NCBI GenBank assembly: GCA_963798805.1
Contig: CAWCVC010000011.1
Span: 248,001 to 312,000 of the forward strand
Direction: 5' to 3'
DNA: 64,000 nucleotides
Source of the DNA: CAVZCK01 sp963798805
GTDB lineage: Bacteria > Pseudomonadota > Alphaproteobacteria > Rhizobiales > Rhodomicrobiaceae
In this document: positions 35,356-43,356 of the stretch, piece after piece
Position numbering within the stretch: the first letter of the stretch is position 1
Layout of the letters: each line of letters begins with the position of its first letter
Notes under the pieces: generated by a model
The model's input: the letters and a program-made list of their open reading frames with translations, nothing else
Database searches by the model: none
What the model was told of the DNA's origin: nothing
Position numbers and translations under genes: made by a program

Positions 35356-35742
35356 TCAAGCCTTGACGAGTTCGAGCTTGCTCCGGTCGAAAATCCGCAG
35401 GACCCGGCGAAGCTCGTGGCTCCGCTTCAGGATCAGGCCGGTCGTGGCGATCACGCTATAGATCCCCTGACGCCGCGCCAGCTTCGGATTCTTCTCGATG
35501 CGGTAAAGCGGCGCTTCGGCCGTCCGGCGGAAAATCGAGAACACGGCGCGGTCGCGCATCATGTCGATCGCATAATCGCGCCATTCACCGTCTGCGACCC
35601 TGCTTCCGTAGACGCAAAGGATCTGGTCCAGTTCCCAACGATTGAAGCTGATGATTTGCGACCGCCCATTCGGCATCGCAACGCCCGGCTGGATCAGTCC
35701 CGCTCCAGCAGGGCGCAAAACTATCGGTTCTATATCGGTCAT
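35356..35742 (-). CDS. DUF2794 family protein
   Basis: 128 residues from MTDIEPIVLRPAG. The core FNRWELDQILCVYG, ADGEWRDYAIDM, DRAVFSIFRR, PLYRIEKNPKLARRQG and SVIATTGLILKRSHELRRVL matches DUF2794, a small conserved family of Hyphomicrobiales with no assigned role. An ATG four codons upstream (35754) is an alternative start. It is convergent with the purE-purK side. Confidence 0.9.
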   Translation of the reverse strand: MTDIEPIVLRPAGAGLIQPGVAMPNGRSQIISFNRWELDQILCVYGSRVADGEWRDYAIDMMRDRAVFSIFRRTAEAPLYRIEKNPKLARRQGIYSVIATTGLILKRSHELRRVLRIFDRSKLELVKA

Positions 35743-35980
35743 CGCGCCTCCCAATCCTTAACGTCCATCATCTGAGGGCGGAACGAAAAGATCAAGCGTT
35801 GTTTGCCTCTCATGCGTCTTCGGAAAATGCTTGGCCGGCCTTGGCTTGTGCCCTCGGAGTTAACAGCCGCACCGCCGAGCGGATCGCGCATGGGTTGCGA
35901 AAATTTCAAACAACAATCACGAAACCGCCCCAGTTTGCCCTTCGGGATGCCGCATTGCTCGGTAGAATGCGTATTGTTGT

Positions 35981-36118
35981 CTCAGACCTCGGTAGAATGT
36001 TCCGAGGCATCGGTCCTTGCCGCTCCCCCCCTGGGACTTTCCTCTGGCCGGGGTCTGAGGCAACGGTGTTCCCCAAAAGTGTGATCCCTGGCGAGCCTTA
36101 ACCGGCTCGCTTTTTTTT
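35981..36118 (+). ncRNA. Possible structured RNA ending in an intrinsic terminator
   Basis: A 12-bp stem CTCAGACCTCGG / CCGGGGTCTGAG (one wobble pair) closes a 78-nt segment (35981-36058). A terminator hairpin lies 33 nt further on. A 12-bp direct repeat CTCGGTAGAATG occurs at about 35958 and 35988. The layout suggests a small transcript. I compared it with 6S, SRP and RNase P RNAs from memory and found no defining motif, so the family is open. Confidence 0.35.
36091..36118 (+). terminator. Intrinsic terminator with T8 tract
   Basis: Perfect 7-bp stem GCGAGCC / GGCTCGC, loop TTAACC, then eight T residues. A strong plus-strand terminator with no protein gene upstream on that strand. Confidence 0.9.
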
Positions 36119-36122
36119 GCGC

Positions 36123-36222
36123 CTAGAGCACCGGACCGAAAAGTGCGAAGCGGTTTTTGGACAAATCCGATGCCAAAACAAACAGGGAGAGCGGCGCTTC
36201 CGATTCCAATTAAAAATCCGCC
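36123..36222. repeat. RIME-like palindromic element, copy 3 (inverted)
   Basis: The 105-bp family in the opposite orientation. It starts CTAGAGCACCGGACCG, continues through CGGACAAATCCGATGC and ends with the AGAGCGGCGCTTCCG arm. The far arm (ATTAAAAATCCGCC) runs directly into the bipartite element at 36226, so one may have inserted into the other. Confidence 0.88.
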
Positions 36223-36225
36223 ACA

Positions 36226-36392
36226 CTAGTGTGGCGTCTCGCAATTGCCTTCCCCTTTCGCAGCGGCCTCGGCAAGGCAAATTGCGAGACATAAGCCACA
36301 CTAAAGCATTGAGTTTGCTAATGTCCCTTTGTCTCCGAATTGCCGAAAGTGCTTGCGGCAAATTGGTCGGCAATTCGGAGACGGGACACTAG
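36226..36392. repeat. Bipartite hairpin element, copy C (different stems)
   Basis: 167 bp, the same design as copies A and B with unrelated stem sequence. Hairpin 1 (36226-36304) has CTAGTGTGGC and GTCTCGCAATTGCC arms. The linker near 36305-36317 (AGCATTGAGTTTG) resembles that of copy B. Hairpin 2 (36318-36392) has CTAATGTCCC and TCTCCGAATTGCCG arms and ends GGGACACTAG. Confidence 0.9.
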
Positions 36393-36552
36393 CCGTTCTT
36401 ATGCGTCCGAGCTCTCGATTTGATGTCTATTTTGGCGGGCGATCTGATGCATGCCGCACGGAGCACCGCCGCGAGGCTATTTGGGTCGAGTACGCTTTCG
36501 ACGCGTTGGGGAGTGGATGGGGCGGGCTCAGGGGGCGATCATGCCCCGCGCT

Positions 36553-37920
36553 TCATGGCCCGGACGATTGCAGCTTGAACGCGACGAGGCTGAACAGCTC
36601 GGCCTGCGGGCAGCACGAGGCGAGAGCGACACGGATGCGGCTCGCCGTCTCGATGACGCGGCCGGCGATTTTCAGCAGACGTAGGCGGATGCTGGCGAAC
36701 TCGCTTTGCCGCAAAGGATGCCACGATGGCACGCAATCGCGCAGATCGAGCAACAGCCAGTAAGCAGCGGTGTGCAGAATGAGGCGCATCTGATTGGCAA
36801 GCGGCGAGCGGCAACTGGTACGGTCGGAGGCAAGCTGCGCTTTGTGTTGTTTGATCAGATTTTCCGCCTGGCCACGGGCGCAGTAGAGGGTTGCATAAAT
36901 GTGCTCGGCGCTGCCTTTCGTCAGCGAGGTGACGACATAGCGGATGTCGAGCCCGCGGCGAAGCATGTCATCCTCATCGCTGGCGCTGGCCTCGATCCGT
37001 GCCACGACACGGCGCTCCCCGGCCCACGATTTCGCCGCATAACGCGTTTCGGCAAAGCCGCGCAGGACGGCAAGCTGCTCCTCGGCGCGGCGCGTCCTTA
37101 TATCGTCGGCCTCTGTTTCGACCAGGCGGTCGAGCACGGTATTGCCGGCAAAGCCAAAGACATAGTCGACGCCGTTTGCCTCGCACCAGCTCATAACTTC
37201 TTCCCGGCCGTAGTGGCTATCGCCGCGGATGGTGATGCGCGTATCGGGCCAATGCTGGCGAATGCGCTTGATCAGGCGGCGTAGCAATGCGCGAACTTCC
37301 TTGCCTGACGGCGTCTTGCCGGGGCGCAGGATCATGGCAACCGGCCGCCCCGTCGCCGTGTCATAGATGTGGATCGGCAGAAAACAGCGCTCGTCGTAAT
37401 GGGCGTTCCATTCCGACAGTTTCTGATGGCCGTGAACCACATCGAGCGTGTCGTCGATGTCCAGAACCACCGACGCCGGCGGCGTCTTGTAGCTCCAGCA
37501 CCAGATGTCGACCAGCGCATAGGTCAGGCGGATGATCTCCCTCAGCGTCGGCGCGTTCTCCCAGCGCGAGATGGTCGGCTGCGAGCACAGATCGCTGCCG
37601 GTATCGGGTAGCCGCCCGCAGGCGAGTTTGAAAGCGGGATCAGAGCGTAGCCAGTCGAAATCATTGCCGTCGGGATAGCCACAGGCGATCGCCAGCATGC
37701 GGCCTTTCAGTATGTCCTCGACCGTGTGCGTGATGTGCGAAGGATCACGGTGGTCGGCGATCAGGGCAGCGAGCCTTTTCGAGAGGCCGCGCCGCCGCTC
37801 GGCGATGCCGAGCAACATGACGCCGCTGTCGGAGGAAAGCCGGCCGCCATCGAAGGCAGCTGTGACTTTCTTGCGCGACACGGCTGGATAGGAAACGCTG
37901 AGCGGGCTATCGTCGGTCAT
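36553..37920 (-). CDS. IS1380 family transposase
   Basis: A 455-residue DDE transposase. MTDDSPLSVSYPAVSRKKV, FDGGRLSSDSGVMLLG, VLDIDDTLDVVHGHQ, YDTATGRPVAMILRPGKT and the late EHIYATLYCARGQAENLIK segment are characteristic of IS1380. The RGDSHYG motif holds an acidic catalytic residue. The frame appears intact. The ATG at 37920 is preferred over an upstream one at 37971. I could not identify the terminal inverted repeats, so element borders are unknown; it lies beside dispersed repeats. Confidence 0.93.
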   Translation of the reverse strand: MTDDSPLSVSYPAVSRKKVTAAFDGGRLSSDSGVMLLGIAERRRGLSKRLAALIADHRDPSHITHTVEDILKGRMLAIACGYPDGNDFDWLRSDPAFKLACGRLPDTGSDLCSQPTISRWENAPTLREIIRLTYALVDIWCWSYKTPPASVVLDIDDTLDVVHGHQKLSEWNAHYDERCFLPIHIYDTATGRPVAMILRPGKTPSGKEVRALLRRLIKRIRQHWPDTRITIRGDSHYGREEVMSWCEANGVDYVFGFAGNTVLDRLVETEADDIRTRRAEEQLAVLRGFAETRYAAKSWAGERRVVARIEASASDEDDMLRRGLDIRYVVTSLTKGSAEHIYATLYCARGQAENLIKQHKAQLASDRTSCRSPLANQMRLILHTAAYWLLLDLRDCVPSWHPLRQSEFASIRLRLLKIAGRVIETASRIRVALASCCPQAELFSLVAFKLQSSGP

Positions 37921-38042
37921 GGCGGGTGTGGCTCCGTGGCGCGACGCGCGCAGGATGGCTTCGACACCCATTTCCTACGCAAGTTCAACGCCTTGCGCCA
38001 CATCCGCCAGCGCAAATCCAAATAGCGGCTGAATAAGAGCGG

Positions 38043-38354
38043 CTAGCCGCCGTTCACTGTCATCACCGAGCGGACGCCGACAACGGAGCGGCAGCGCAAG
38101 GCGAGAAGGTCGGCGGTCTCGGGCTCAAGGCCGGAAAAGCGCAGCTCGATGGTCATTTCCTCGCCCGCCCCGTGTTCGGCCGATGCGTGCACCCGGTAGG
38201 GTGCCAGCCCGAGCTTGGCGAAGGGCAGGAGAACGCGCGGCAACAGCTCGGAGCCGGTTTCGCCGCTGACGAAGAAATAGGTTCGCGCTGGGAGCGTGCC
38301 GGCCGATGCGGAAGGCGCCGCCGCAGACGCGCACGGCATGGCTGATGCTGACAT
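38043..38354 (-). CDS. Small protein with ACT-like fold, hypothetical
   Basis: 103 residues. After an Ala/Ser-rich N-terminus, the stretch ARTYFFVSGETGSELLPRVL, then LGLAPYRVHAS, EMTIELRFSGL and CRSVVGVRSVMTV, gives a beta-alpha-beta-beta-alpha-beta order as in ACT regulatory domains (compare small subunits of acetolactate synthase). I recognise the type but no precise name. It stands alone between an IS1380 transposase and the methyltransferase gene. A role as a ligand-sensing protein is inferred. Confidence 0.65.
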   Translation of the reverse strand: MSASAMPCASAAAPSASAGTLPARTYFFVSGETGSELLPRVLLPFAKLGLAPYRVHASAEHGAGEEMTIELRFSGLEPETADLLALRCRSVVGVRSVMTVNGG

Positions 38355-38624
38355 GAGGATTATCCTTGCAGATCGAAAACGGAAAAAGCGGAGTACTCCC
38401 GGTGCCCTCAGGCTACCGGGTCGCTAATTCGCCGGATCTCGATCACGCAAGGTAAGCCGATCATGGCCTCTTACATATTGCAAACACGGTGCCGCTGCAA
38501 GCTTCGAGGCTGTCTCCGACGGCCAGACGGATAGGCGCGGCAGCCAAGGCCCCCGCCATGTCCGCTAGGGAACATTCGCAGCCCCTGGCCGGTTGTCTCC
38601 ACCGATATCGGAGGGGTCAAACTC

Positions 38625-39389
38625 ATGAGCGATCACGCATCGAGAAGCCAATTCGAGCGGGCGGGCGGCCTTGCTTACGGCCTTGTGGCCTTCGCGCTGA
38701 CCTTTGCTTTCTTCGCCTGCCTCATTCTATTCCTCGGCAATCTGCCGAAACCGTCGCGGCCATGGATCTCGCCCACCGTCGATACCGGTCCCGAGCTGAC
38801 GCCCGCGCTGGCCGCCATCGTCGATGTGGGGCTCGTCGCCTTGTTCGGGCTTCAGCATTCGCTGATGGCGCGGCCATGGTTCAAATCGGCCTGGACGCGG
38901 ATCGTGCCGGAAGGGCTGGAGCGTTCGACCTATGTCGTCGCGGCGAGCGCGGCCGGTTTCATGATGCTGACCTTCTGGCAGCCGATTCCGGTCGTCCTCT
39001 GGAGCGTCAAAGGTGCCGCCTCGGTGCCGTTCTGGACGCTGTTCGCGCTTGGCTGGCTGATCCTGCTGGCTGGCGGCATCAGCTTCGATATCCTGGAGCT
39101 GCTCGGCCTGCGCCAGGCCTGGGCATGGTATCGCGGCGCTCCGCCTCCGCGCCCGAAGCTCAAGACCGGCTGGCTGTATAACTGGCTCACACACCCGATG
39201 TATGTCGGCGTTCTGCTCGGCCTCTGGGTAACGCCGCATATGACCGTCGGCCATGCGCTGATGGCGTCCGCCTTCACCGCCTACATTCTGATCGCCAAGC
39301 GCTATGAGGAGCGCGACCTCAGCCGGACTTTTGGGACCGCCTACCGGTCGTGGCGACGGGAGGATGCAGCTCTTCGACCTCGCTTCTGA
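38625..39389 (+). CDS. mddA: Probable methanethiol S-methyltransferase (MddA family)
   Basis: Membrane methyltransferase that would convert methanethiol to dimethyl sulfide with SAM. Six hydrophobic helices are visible. Family-like motifs are LFGLQHSLMARPWFK, PEGLERSTYVVAAS, FWQPIPVVLW and the ICMT-like SAM region HPMYVGVLLGLWVTP with YEERDLSRTFGTAYRSW. Length (254 residues) fits MddA. It could instead be another NnrU/isoprenylcysteine-methyltransferase-like protein, but HSxMARPxFK and ERSTYV favour MddA. Its 3' end overlaps the convergent gpsA by 71 bp. Confidence 0.8.
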   Translation: MSDHASRSQFERAGGLAYGLVAFALTFAFFACLILFLGNLPKPSRPWISPTVDTGPELTPALAAIVDVGLVALFGLQHSLMARPWFKSAWTRIVPEGLERSTYVVAASAAGFMMLTFWQPIPVVLWSVKGAASVPFWTLFALGWLILLAGGISFDILELLGLRQAWAWYRGAPPPRPKLKTGWLYNWLTHPMYVGVLLGLWVTPHMTVGHALMASAFTAYILIAKRYEERDLSRTFGTAYRSWRREDAALRPRF

Positions 39390-40368
39390 ACGGTCGCGAG
39401 AGGATGGACTCTATCGCCTCATCGACCCCGACCTCGCCCGCTAGGATCGCGCGCACCGCCTCACAGATCGGCAGCTCGATGCCCAGCTCCTTCGCCCTGG
39501 CGACGGCCGCCGAAGCCGAATAGGTTCCTTCGCTCACCGATCTGCGCGAGCCGAGAATGTCGGCGAGCGTCTTGCCTTCGCCGAGCGCCTTGCCGAGCGA
39601 CATATTGCGCGACTGCTCGCTGGAGCAGGTGAGGATCAGATCGCCAAGGCCCGACATACCCGTCAGAGTCTCCGATCGTGCGCCTATCGCCACGCCGAAG
39701 CGCATCAGCTCGGCAAAGCCGCGCGTCATGATCCCGGCGCGCGCATTGTCGCCAAGCTCGCGCCCGGCGACGATCCCCGAAGCGATAGCGAGCACGTTCT
39801 TGATCGCGCCGCCGATCTGGCAACCGAGCATGTCGTCCGTCCAATAGAGGCGAAACGAGCGGCTGCCCATCGCATTGGCGATCTTCAGGCCGATCAGCTC
39901 TTCGCGCGCTGCGATCGTCAGAGCGGTAGGCAGACTGCGTGCGACCTCGCTGGCAAAGCTCGGCCCCGACAGCACGCCCGGCAGGGCGTTCGGCAGTGCC
40001 TCGGCGAGAATATCGGACATGAGCTGGCCGGTTTCCTCTTCGAAGCCCTTGGTGCAGATGATGACCGGCTTCTCGGCGACATGCTGCCTGAGCTCACGCG
40101 CAACGCCGCGGAAGAACTGGCTCGGCACCACCATCAGGATGAAATCGGCCGCGGCGACATCGGCCGCCTTGGCGGTGGCGCGGATCGAGCGGTCGAGCGT
40201 CACGCCGGGCAGATAAATGTGGTTGCTGTGCTCGTGATTGATTTCCTCGACCGTCTCGCGCTCATAGGCCCAGATGACTACATCGCGCCCGGCCCGACGC
40301 GCGGCGACGGCGAGCGCGGTGCCCCACGCCCCTGCCCCGAGAATCCCAACGGTCTGGTACTCGCCCAT
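39319..40368 (-). CDS. gpsA: Glycerol-3-phosphate dehydrogenase [NAD(P)+]
   Basis: Makes sn-glycerol-3-phosphate for phospholipids from dihydroxyacetone phosphate. The nucleotide loop GILGAGAWGTALA starts the protein, the catalytic Lys lies in IGGAIKNVLAIASG, and EGTYSASAAVARA precedes the C-terminus. At 349 residues it is about 20 longer than usual because the last part (HPPVATTGRRSQKSG) reads through antisense to the 3' end of the convergent methyltransferase gene. It is followed 20 bp upstream by tsaD on the same strand, a common pairing. Confidence 0.96.
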   Translation of the reverse strand: MGEYQTVGILGAGAWGTALAVAARRAGRDVVIWAYERETVEEINHEHSNHIYLPGVTLDRSIRATAKAADVAAADFILMVVPSQFFRGVARELRQHVAEKPVIICTKGFEEETGQLMSDILAEALPNALPGVLSGPSFASEVARSLPTALTIAAREELIGLKIANAMGSRSFRLYWTDDMLGCQIGGAIKNVLAIASGIVAGRELGDNARAGIMTRGFAELMRFGVAIGARSETLTGMSGLGDLILTCSSEQSRNMSLGKALGEGKTLADILGSRRSVSEGTYSASAAVARAKELGIELPICEAVRAILAGEVGVDEAIESILSRPFRSEVEELHPPVATTGRRSQKSG

Positions 40369-40388
40369 CTCAACGTCCTCAGATGCTT

Positions 40389-41480
40389 TCAGGCTTTCAC
40401 GCCGGCGCCGATAGCTTTCGGCGCATCTTCATCGAGCGGCCAGCGCGCGCGGGCCGCGAAATTGCTGTCATATGCGAGGCCATGGGCCAGCCTTTCGGCG
40501 CCCGCCCAGGCGATCATCGCAGCATTGTCACCGCAAAGCGCGGCGGGCGGCACATGCAGGCTGAAGCCGGTCTCCGCCGCGATCCCGGCCAGCGCCGCGC
40601 GCAGCTTTTTATTGGCCGCCACGCCACCTGCAGCGACGAGACGCCGGGGCGTCTCTGCCGGAAGCCGCATTTTATAGATGTCCATGGCGGTTCTGATCCG
40701 GTCGATTACGGATTCGGCAATAGCCGCTTCGAAAGAGGCGCATAGATCACGGATGTCCTGATCACGCAAGGGCTCAATCTTGCGGGCGGCGAGCCGGACG
40801 GCGTTTTTCAACCCCGAAAAGGAAAAATGCGGCTCCGGGCGGCCGATCATCGGGCGCGGCAGGGCAAAGCGGGTCGGATCCCCGCCCTCCGCCCAGCGTT
40901 CCACCTCGGGGCCGCCCGGAAAGCCGAGGCCGAGCAGCTTGGCGGTCTTGTCGAAGGCTTCGCCGAGCGCATCGTCGAGCGTGGTGCCGAGACGCTCATA
41001 GCGGCCGACGGCCTGGACGACGAGGAGCTGCGTGTGGCCGCCCGAGACCAGCAGCAGGAGATATGGCGGGGCGATGCCCTCGGTCAACCCGACGGTGAGC
41101 GCATGGCCTTCGAGATGATTGACAGGGATCACCGGGAGACGATGCACCATGCCGATGGCTTTGGCCGTCACCACGCCGACAAGCAGGCCGCCGATCAGAC
41201 CCGGCCCGGCGGTCACAGCGATGCCAGAAAGATCGGCAAAATCGACACCGGCCTCGCTCATTGCGGCCGCGACCAGCCGGTCGAGAACCTCGACATGGGC
41301 ACGCGCGGCAATTTCGGGTACAACACCGCCGAACGCCGCGTGCTCGCGAAGCTGCGATCGTACGAGATTGGCGCGGATGAGTCCCGAGCCGTCCGCGCGT
41401 CGCTCGATCACGGCCGCGCCGGTCTCGTCGCAACTCGTTTCGAGGCCGAGTATATAAAGAGGGGTCTTGGACTGCGTCAT
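40389..41480 (-). CDS. tsaD: tRNA N6-threonylcarbamoyltransferase subunit TsaD
   Basis: Catalytic subunit that transfers threonylcarbamoyl to A37 of ANN-decoding tRNAs. YILGLETSCDETGAAV at the N-terminus, the metal-binding HxxxH in VNHLEGHAL, LLLVSGGHTQL and GGVAANKKLR are all family motifs. The start at ATG 41480 (MTQSKTPLY) is chosen because the 18 upstream residues are basic and non-conserved. 363 residues. Divergent from hemC with about 95 bp between. Confidence 0.97.
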   Translation of the reverse strand: MTQSKTPLYILGLETSCDETGAAVIERRADGSGLIRANLVRSQLREHAAFGGVVPEIAARAHVEVLDRLVAAAMSEAGVDFADLSGIAVTAGPGLIGGLLVGVVTAKAIGMVHRLPVIPVNHLEGHALTVGLTEGIAPPYLLLLVSGGHTQLLVVQAVGRYERLGTTLDDALGEAFDKTAKLLGLGFPGGPEVERWAEGGDPTRFALPRPMIGRPEPHFSFSGLKNAVRLAARKIEPLRDQDIRDLCASFEAAIAESVIDRIRTAMDIYKMRLPAETPRRLVAAGGVAANKKLRAALAGIAAETGFSLHVPPAALCGDNAAMIAWAGAERLAHGLAYDSNFAARARWPLDEDAPKAIGAGVKA

Positions 41481-41575
41481 CTTGCGTGGCTTACGCGGCG
41501 GGCGGCGCATCTTCGCCGTTCGCCGGCTTGACAAATTCAGTTAATCGCGCGACGGAGCTTGGCCAAGGACACGCT

Positions 41576-42520
41576 ATGCCAAAGAAACCCGACAGCCGCT
41601 CGAAGATCCGCATCGGTACGCGCGGCAGCAAGCTCGCTCTTGCCCAGGCTCATCAGCTTCGCGACCGGCTGATCACCGCTCATGATCTCACTCCGAACGA
41701 TTTCGACCTTATCATCATTAAGACGACCGGCGATATCATCACCGACAAGCCGCTCGCCGAATTCGGCGGCAAGGGCCTGTTCACCAAAGAAATCGAGGAC
41801 GCCCTTATCGCCTCGGAGATCGATGTCGCCGTGCATTCGATGAAGGACATGCCGACCAAGCTGCCGGACGGCCTGGAGATTTCCTGTCTGCTGCCGCGTG
41901 AGGATGTGCGCGACGCCTTCATTAGCCCGAAATCGCCGCGGCTGAAAGAGCTGCCGAAAGGCGCAGTGCTCGGAACGTCATCGCTCCGCCGCCAGGCCCA
42001 GGTCAAGCGGCTCCGGCCGGACCTCCAGGTTATTACCTATCGCGGCAATGTCGACACCCGTCTGCGCAAGCTCGATGAAGGGGCGGCGGACGCCACTCTC
42101 CTCGCCTATGCCGGGCTGCGCCGCCTGGGTCTTGAGGGGCGCGTCACCTCGCTGATCGAGACCGACGAGATGCTGCCGGCCATCGCCCAGGGGGCGATCG
42201 GCGTCGAGACCCGGATCGGCGACGAGCGGATGGACGCCTATCTCGCCCCGCTTCATCACGTGGAGACCAGCATCTGCGTCACCGCCGAGCGCGCCTTTCT
42301 TGCCAAGCTCGACGGCTCGTGCCGCACGCCGATCGCCGGGCTCGCGACGCTGGACGGCGATACGCTCCGCTTCCGGGGGCAGATCCTCTTGCCGGACGGC
42401 AGCCGCTCCTATGAGGCCGCGCGCAGCGGGTCCGCCGCCGACGCCGCCGAAATCGGCATCGATGCGGCGCAGGAACTGATCATTTCGGCAGGACCAGGGT
42501 TTCTTCGTGCGGTGGCCTGA
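41576..42520 (+). CDS. hemC: Porphobilinogen deaminase (hydroxymethylbilane synthase)
   Basis: Polymerises four porphobilinogens to hydroxymethylbilane for heme. KIRIGTRGSKLALAQAH opens the protein, the catalytic Asp lies in VHSMKDMPT, and Cys249 in LDGSCRTPIAG binds the dipyrromethane cofactor. The ATG at 41576 fits the family start; the 30 upstream codons do not. 314 residues. First gene of a four-gene operon; its TGA overlaps the ATG of hemD. Confidence 0.97.
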   Translation: MPKKPDSRSKIRIGTRGSKLALAQAHQLRDRLITAHDLTPNDFDLIIIKTTGDIITDKPLAEFGGKGLFTKEIEDALIASEIDVAVHSMKDMPTKLPDGLEISCLLPREDVRDAFISPKSPRLKELPKGAVLGTSSLRRQAQVKRLRPDLQVITYRGNVDTRLRKLDEGAADATLLAYAGLRRLGLEGRVTSLIETDEMLPAIAQGAIGVETRIGDERMDAYLAPLHHVETSICVTAERAFLAKLDGSCRTPIAGLATLDGDTLRFRGQILLPDGSRSYEAARSGSAADAAEIGIDAAQELIISAGPGFLRAVA

Positions 42521-43287
42521 TGCGCATCGTCGTCACCCGACCGACCGGCGACGCCAAGCGTCAGGCGGCCCAGCTCAAGGCGCTCGGCCATGAGCCGCTG
42601 ATCTTTCCGCTTCTCGACATCGTCCATCCCGAGCTGACCCCGATCAATCTCAGCGGCATCCAGGCACTCATCGCCACCAGCCGCAACGCCCTGCGCGGCC
42701 TTCGCCGCAACGGCGCCTTCGAGGCGGCCAAGCACCTGCCGATCTATTGCGTCGGCGAGGGCACCGCCGAGTTCGCCGGTGAGCTGGGCTTCGCCGAGGT
42801 GCTGATCGGTGCCGGCACGGCGGAGGCGCTCGTGCCGCTGATTACGGAAAAGGCGCGGCCGGACGCCGGCGCGCTTCTCTATCTCACCGGCCACCATCTC
42901 GCCTTCGATCTCGAGCGGCCGCTGAAACAGGCCGGTTTCGCCGTGCCGCGCGTCATTGTTTATGAGGCGCGTGAAATCGGTGAGGCCACCGCCACCAAGC
43001 TGTCCAAGGCGCTGCAATCCGGAGTTGACGGCGTGATCCTGATGTCACCCCGGACGGCGGCGATTTTCGCCGGCATCATCAATAAGTTTAAGCCTAAAGG
43101 CGAAGCTGCTGCGATAACATGCTATTGTTATTCAGATGCAGTTGCGAGACAGCTAAGGGAAATTGACGGGTTGACCATTGCCGTTTCATCCCGTCCAACG
43201 GAAAAGGATCTGATGCAGCTGATCGGTCCGGCGCCATTCCGCAGCGGGGCGCGGGCCGGTCTCAAGGATCTGCTCGGTAAACATTAA
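42520..43287 (+). CDS. hemD: Uroporphyrinogen-III synthase
   Basis: Cyclises hydroxymethylbilane to uroporphyrinogen III. The protein is poorly conserved by nature, but IVVTRPTGDAKRQAAQLKALG, ALIATSRNALRG, IYCVGEGTAEFAGELGF, LLYLTG and VILMSPRTAAIF follow the two-lobed HemD pattern. 255 residues. It begins on the TGATG overlap with hemC, so translation is coupled. Confidence 0.94.
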   Translation: MRIVVTRPTGDAKRQAAQLKALGHEPLIFPLLDIVHPELTPINLSGIQALIATSRNALRGLRRNGAFEAAKHLPIYCVGEGTAEFAGELGFAEVLIGAGTAEALVPLITEKARPDAGALLYLTGHHLAFDLERPLKQAGFAVPRVIVYEAREIGEATATKLSKALQSGVDGVILMSPRTAAIFAGIINKFKPKGEAAAITCYCYSDAVARQLREIDGLTIAVSSRPTEKDLMQLIGPAPFRSGARAGLKDLLGKH

Positions 43288-43356
43288 TCTTTACCACCCT
43301 ATGTTGGCGCCCGGGGAGCAGGCCCGACCTTGAAACCGGCGGGGAGTTCAGAGGTC

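Larger units (their letters stand above)
35743..36552. other. Repeat-rich intergenic region
   Basis: About 800 bp between DUF2794 and the IS1380 transposase. It holds a structured segment with terminator (35981-36118), an inverted RIME-like element (36123-36222) and a bipartite hairpin element (36226-36392). A 100-codon frame at 35799-36101 contains a vaguely helix-turn-helix-like stretch (GVNSRTAERIAHGLRKF), but it runs through the hairpin and terminator and I do not call it. Confidence 0.5.

Noticed and set aside
35799..36101. 100-codon frame with a helix-turn-helix-like stretch
   Set aside because: It runs through an RNA-like hairpin and into a terminator stem; no family resemblance overall.
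35981..36118. 6S, SRP or RNase P RNA
   Set aside because: The segment is too short for 6S, and the conserved SRP and RNase P core motifs are absent.
36400..38040. Defined ends for the IS1380 element
   Set aside because: I could not find a convincing inverted repeat pair or target duplication on either side, so no borders are given.
41529..41534. TTGACA as a hemC promoter
   Set aside because: The -35 match is perfect but no acceptable -10 follows at 16-18 bp.
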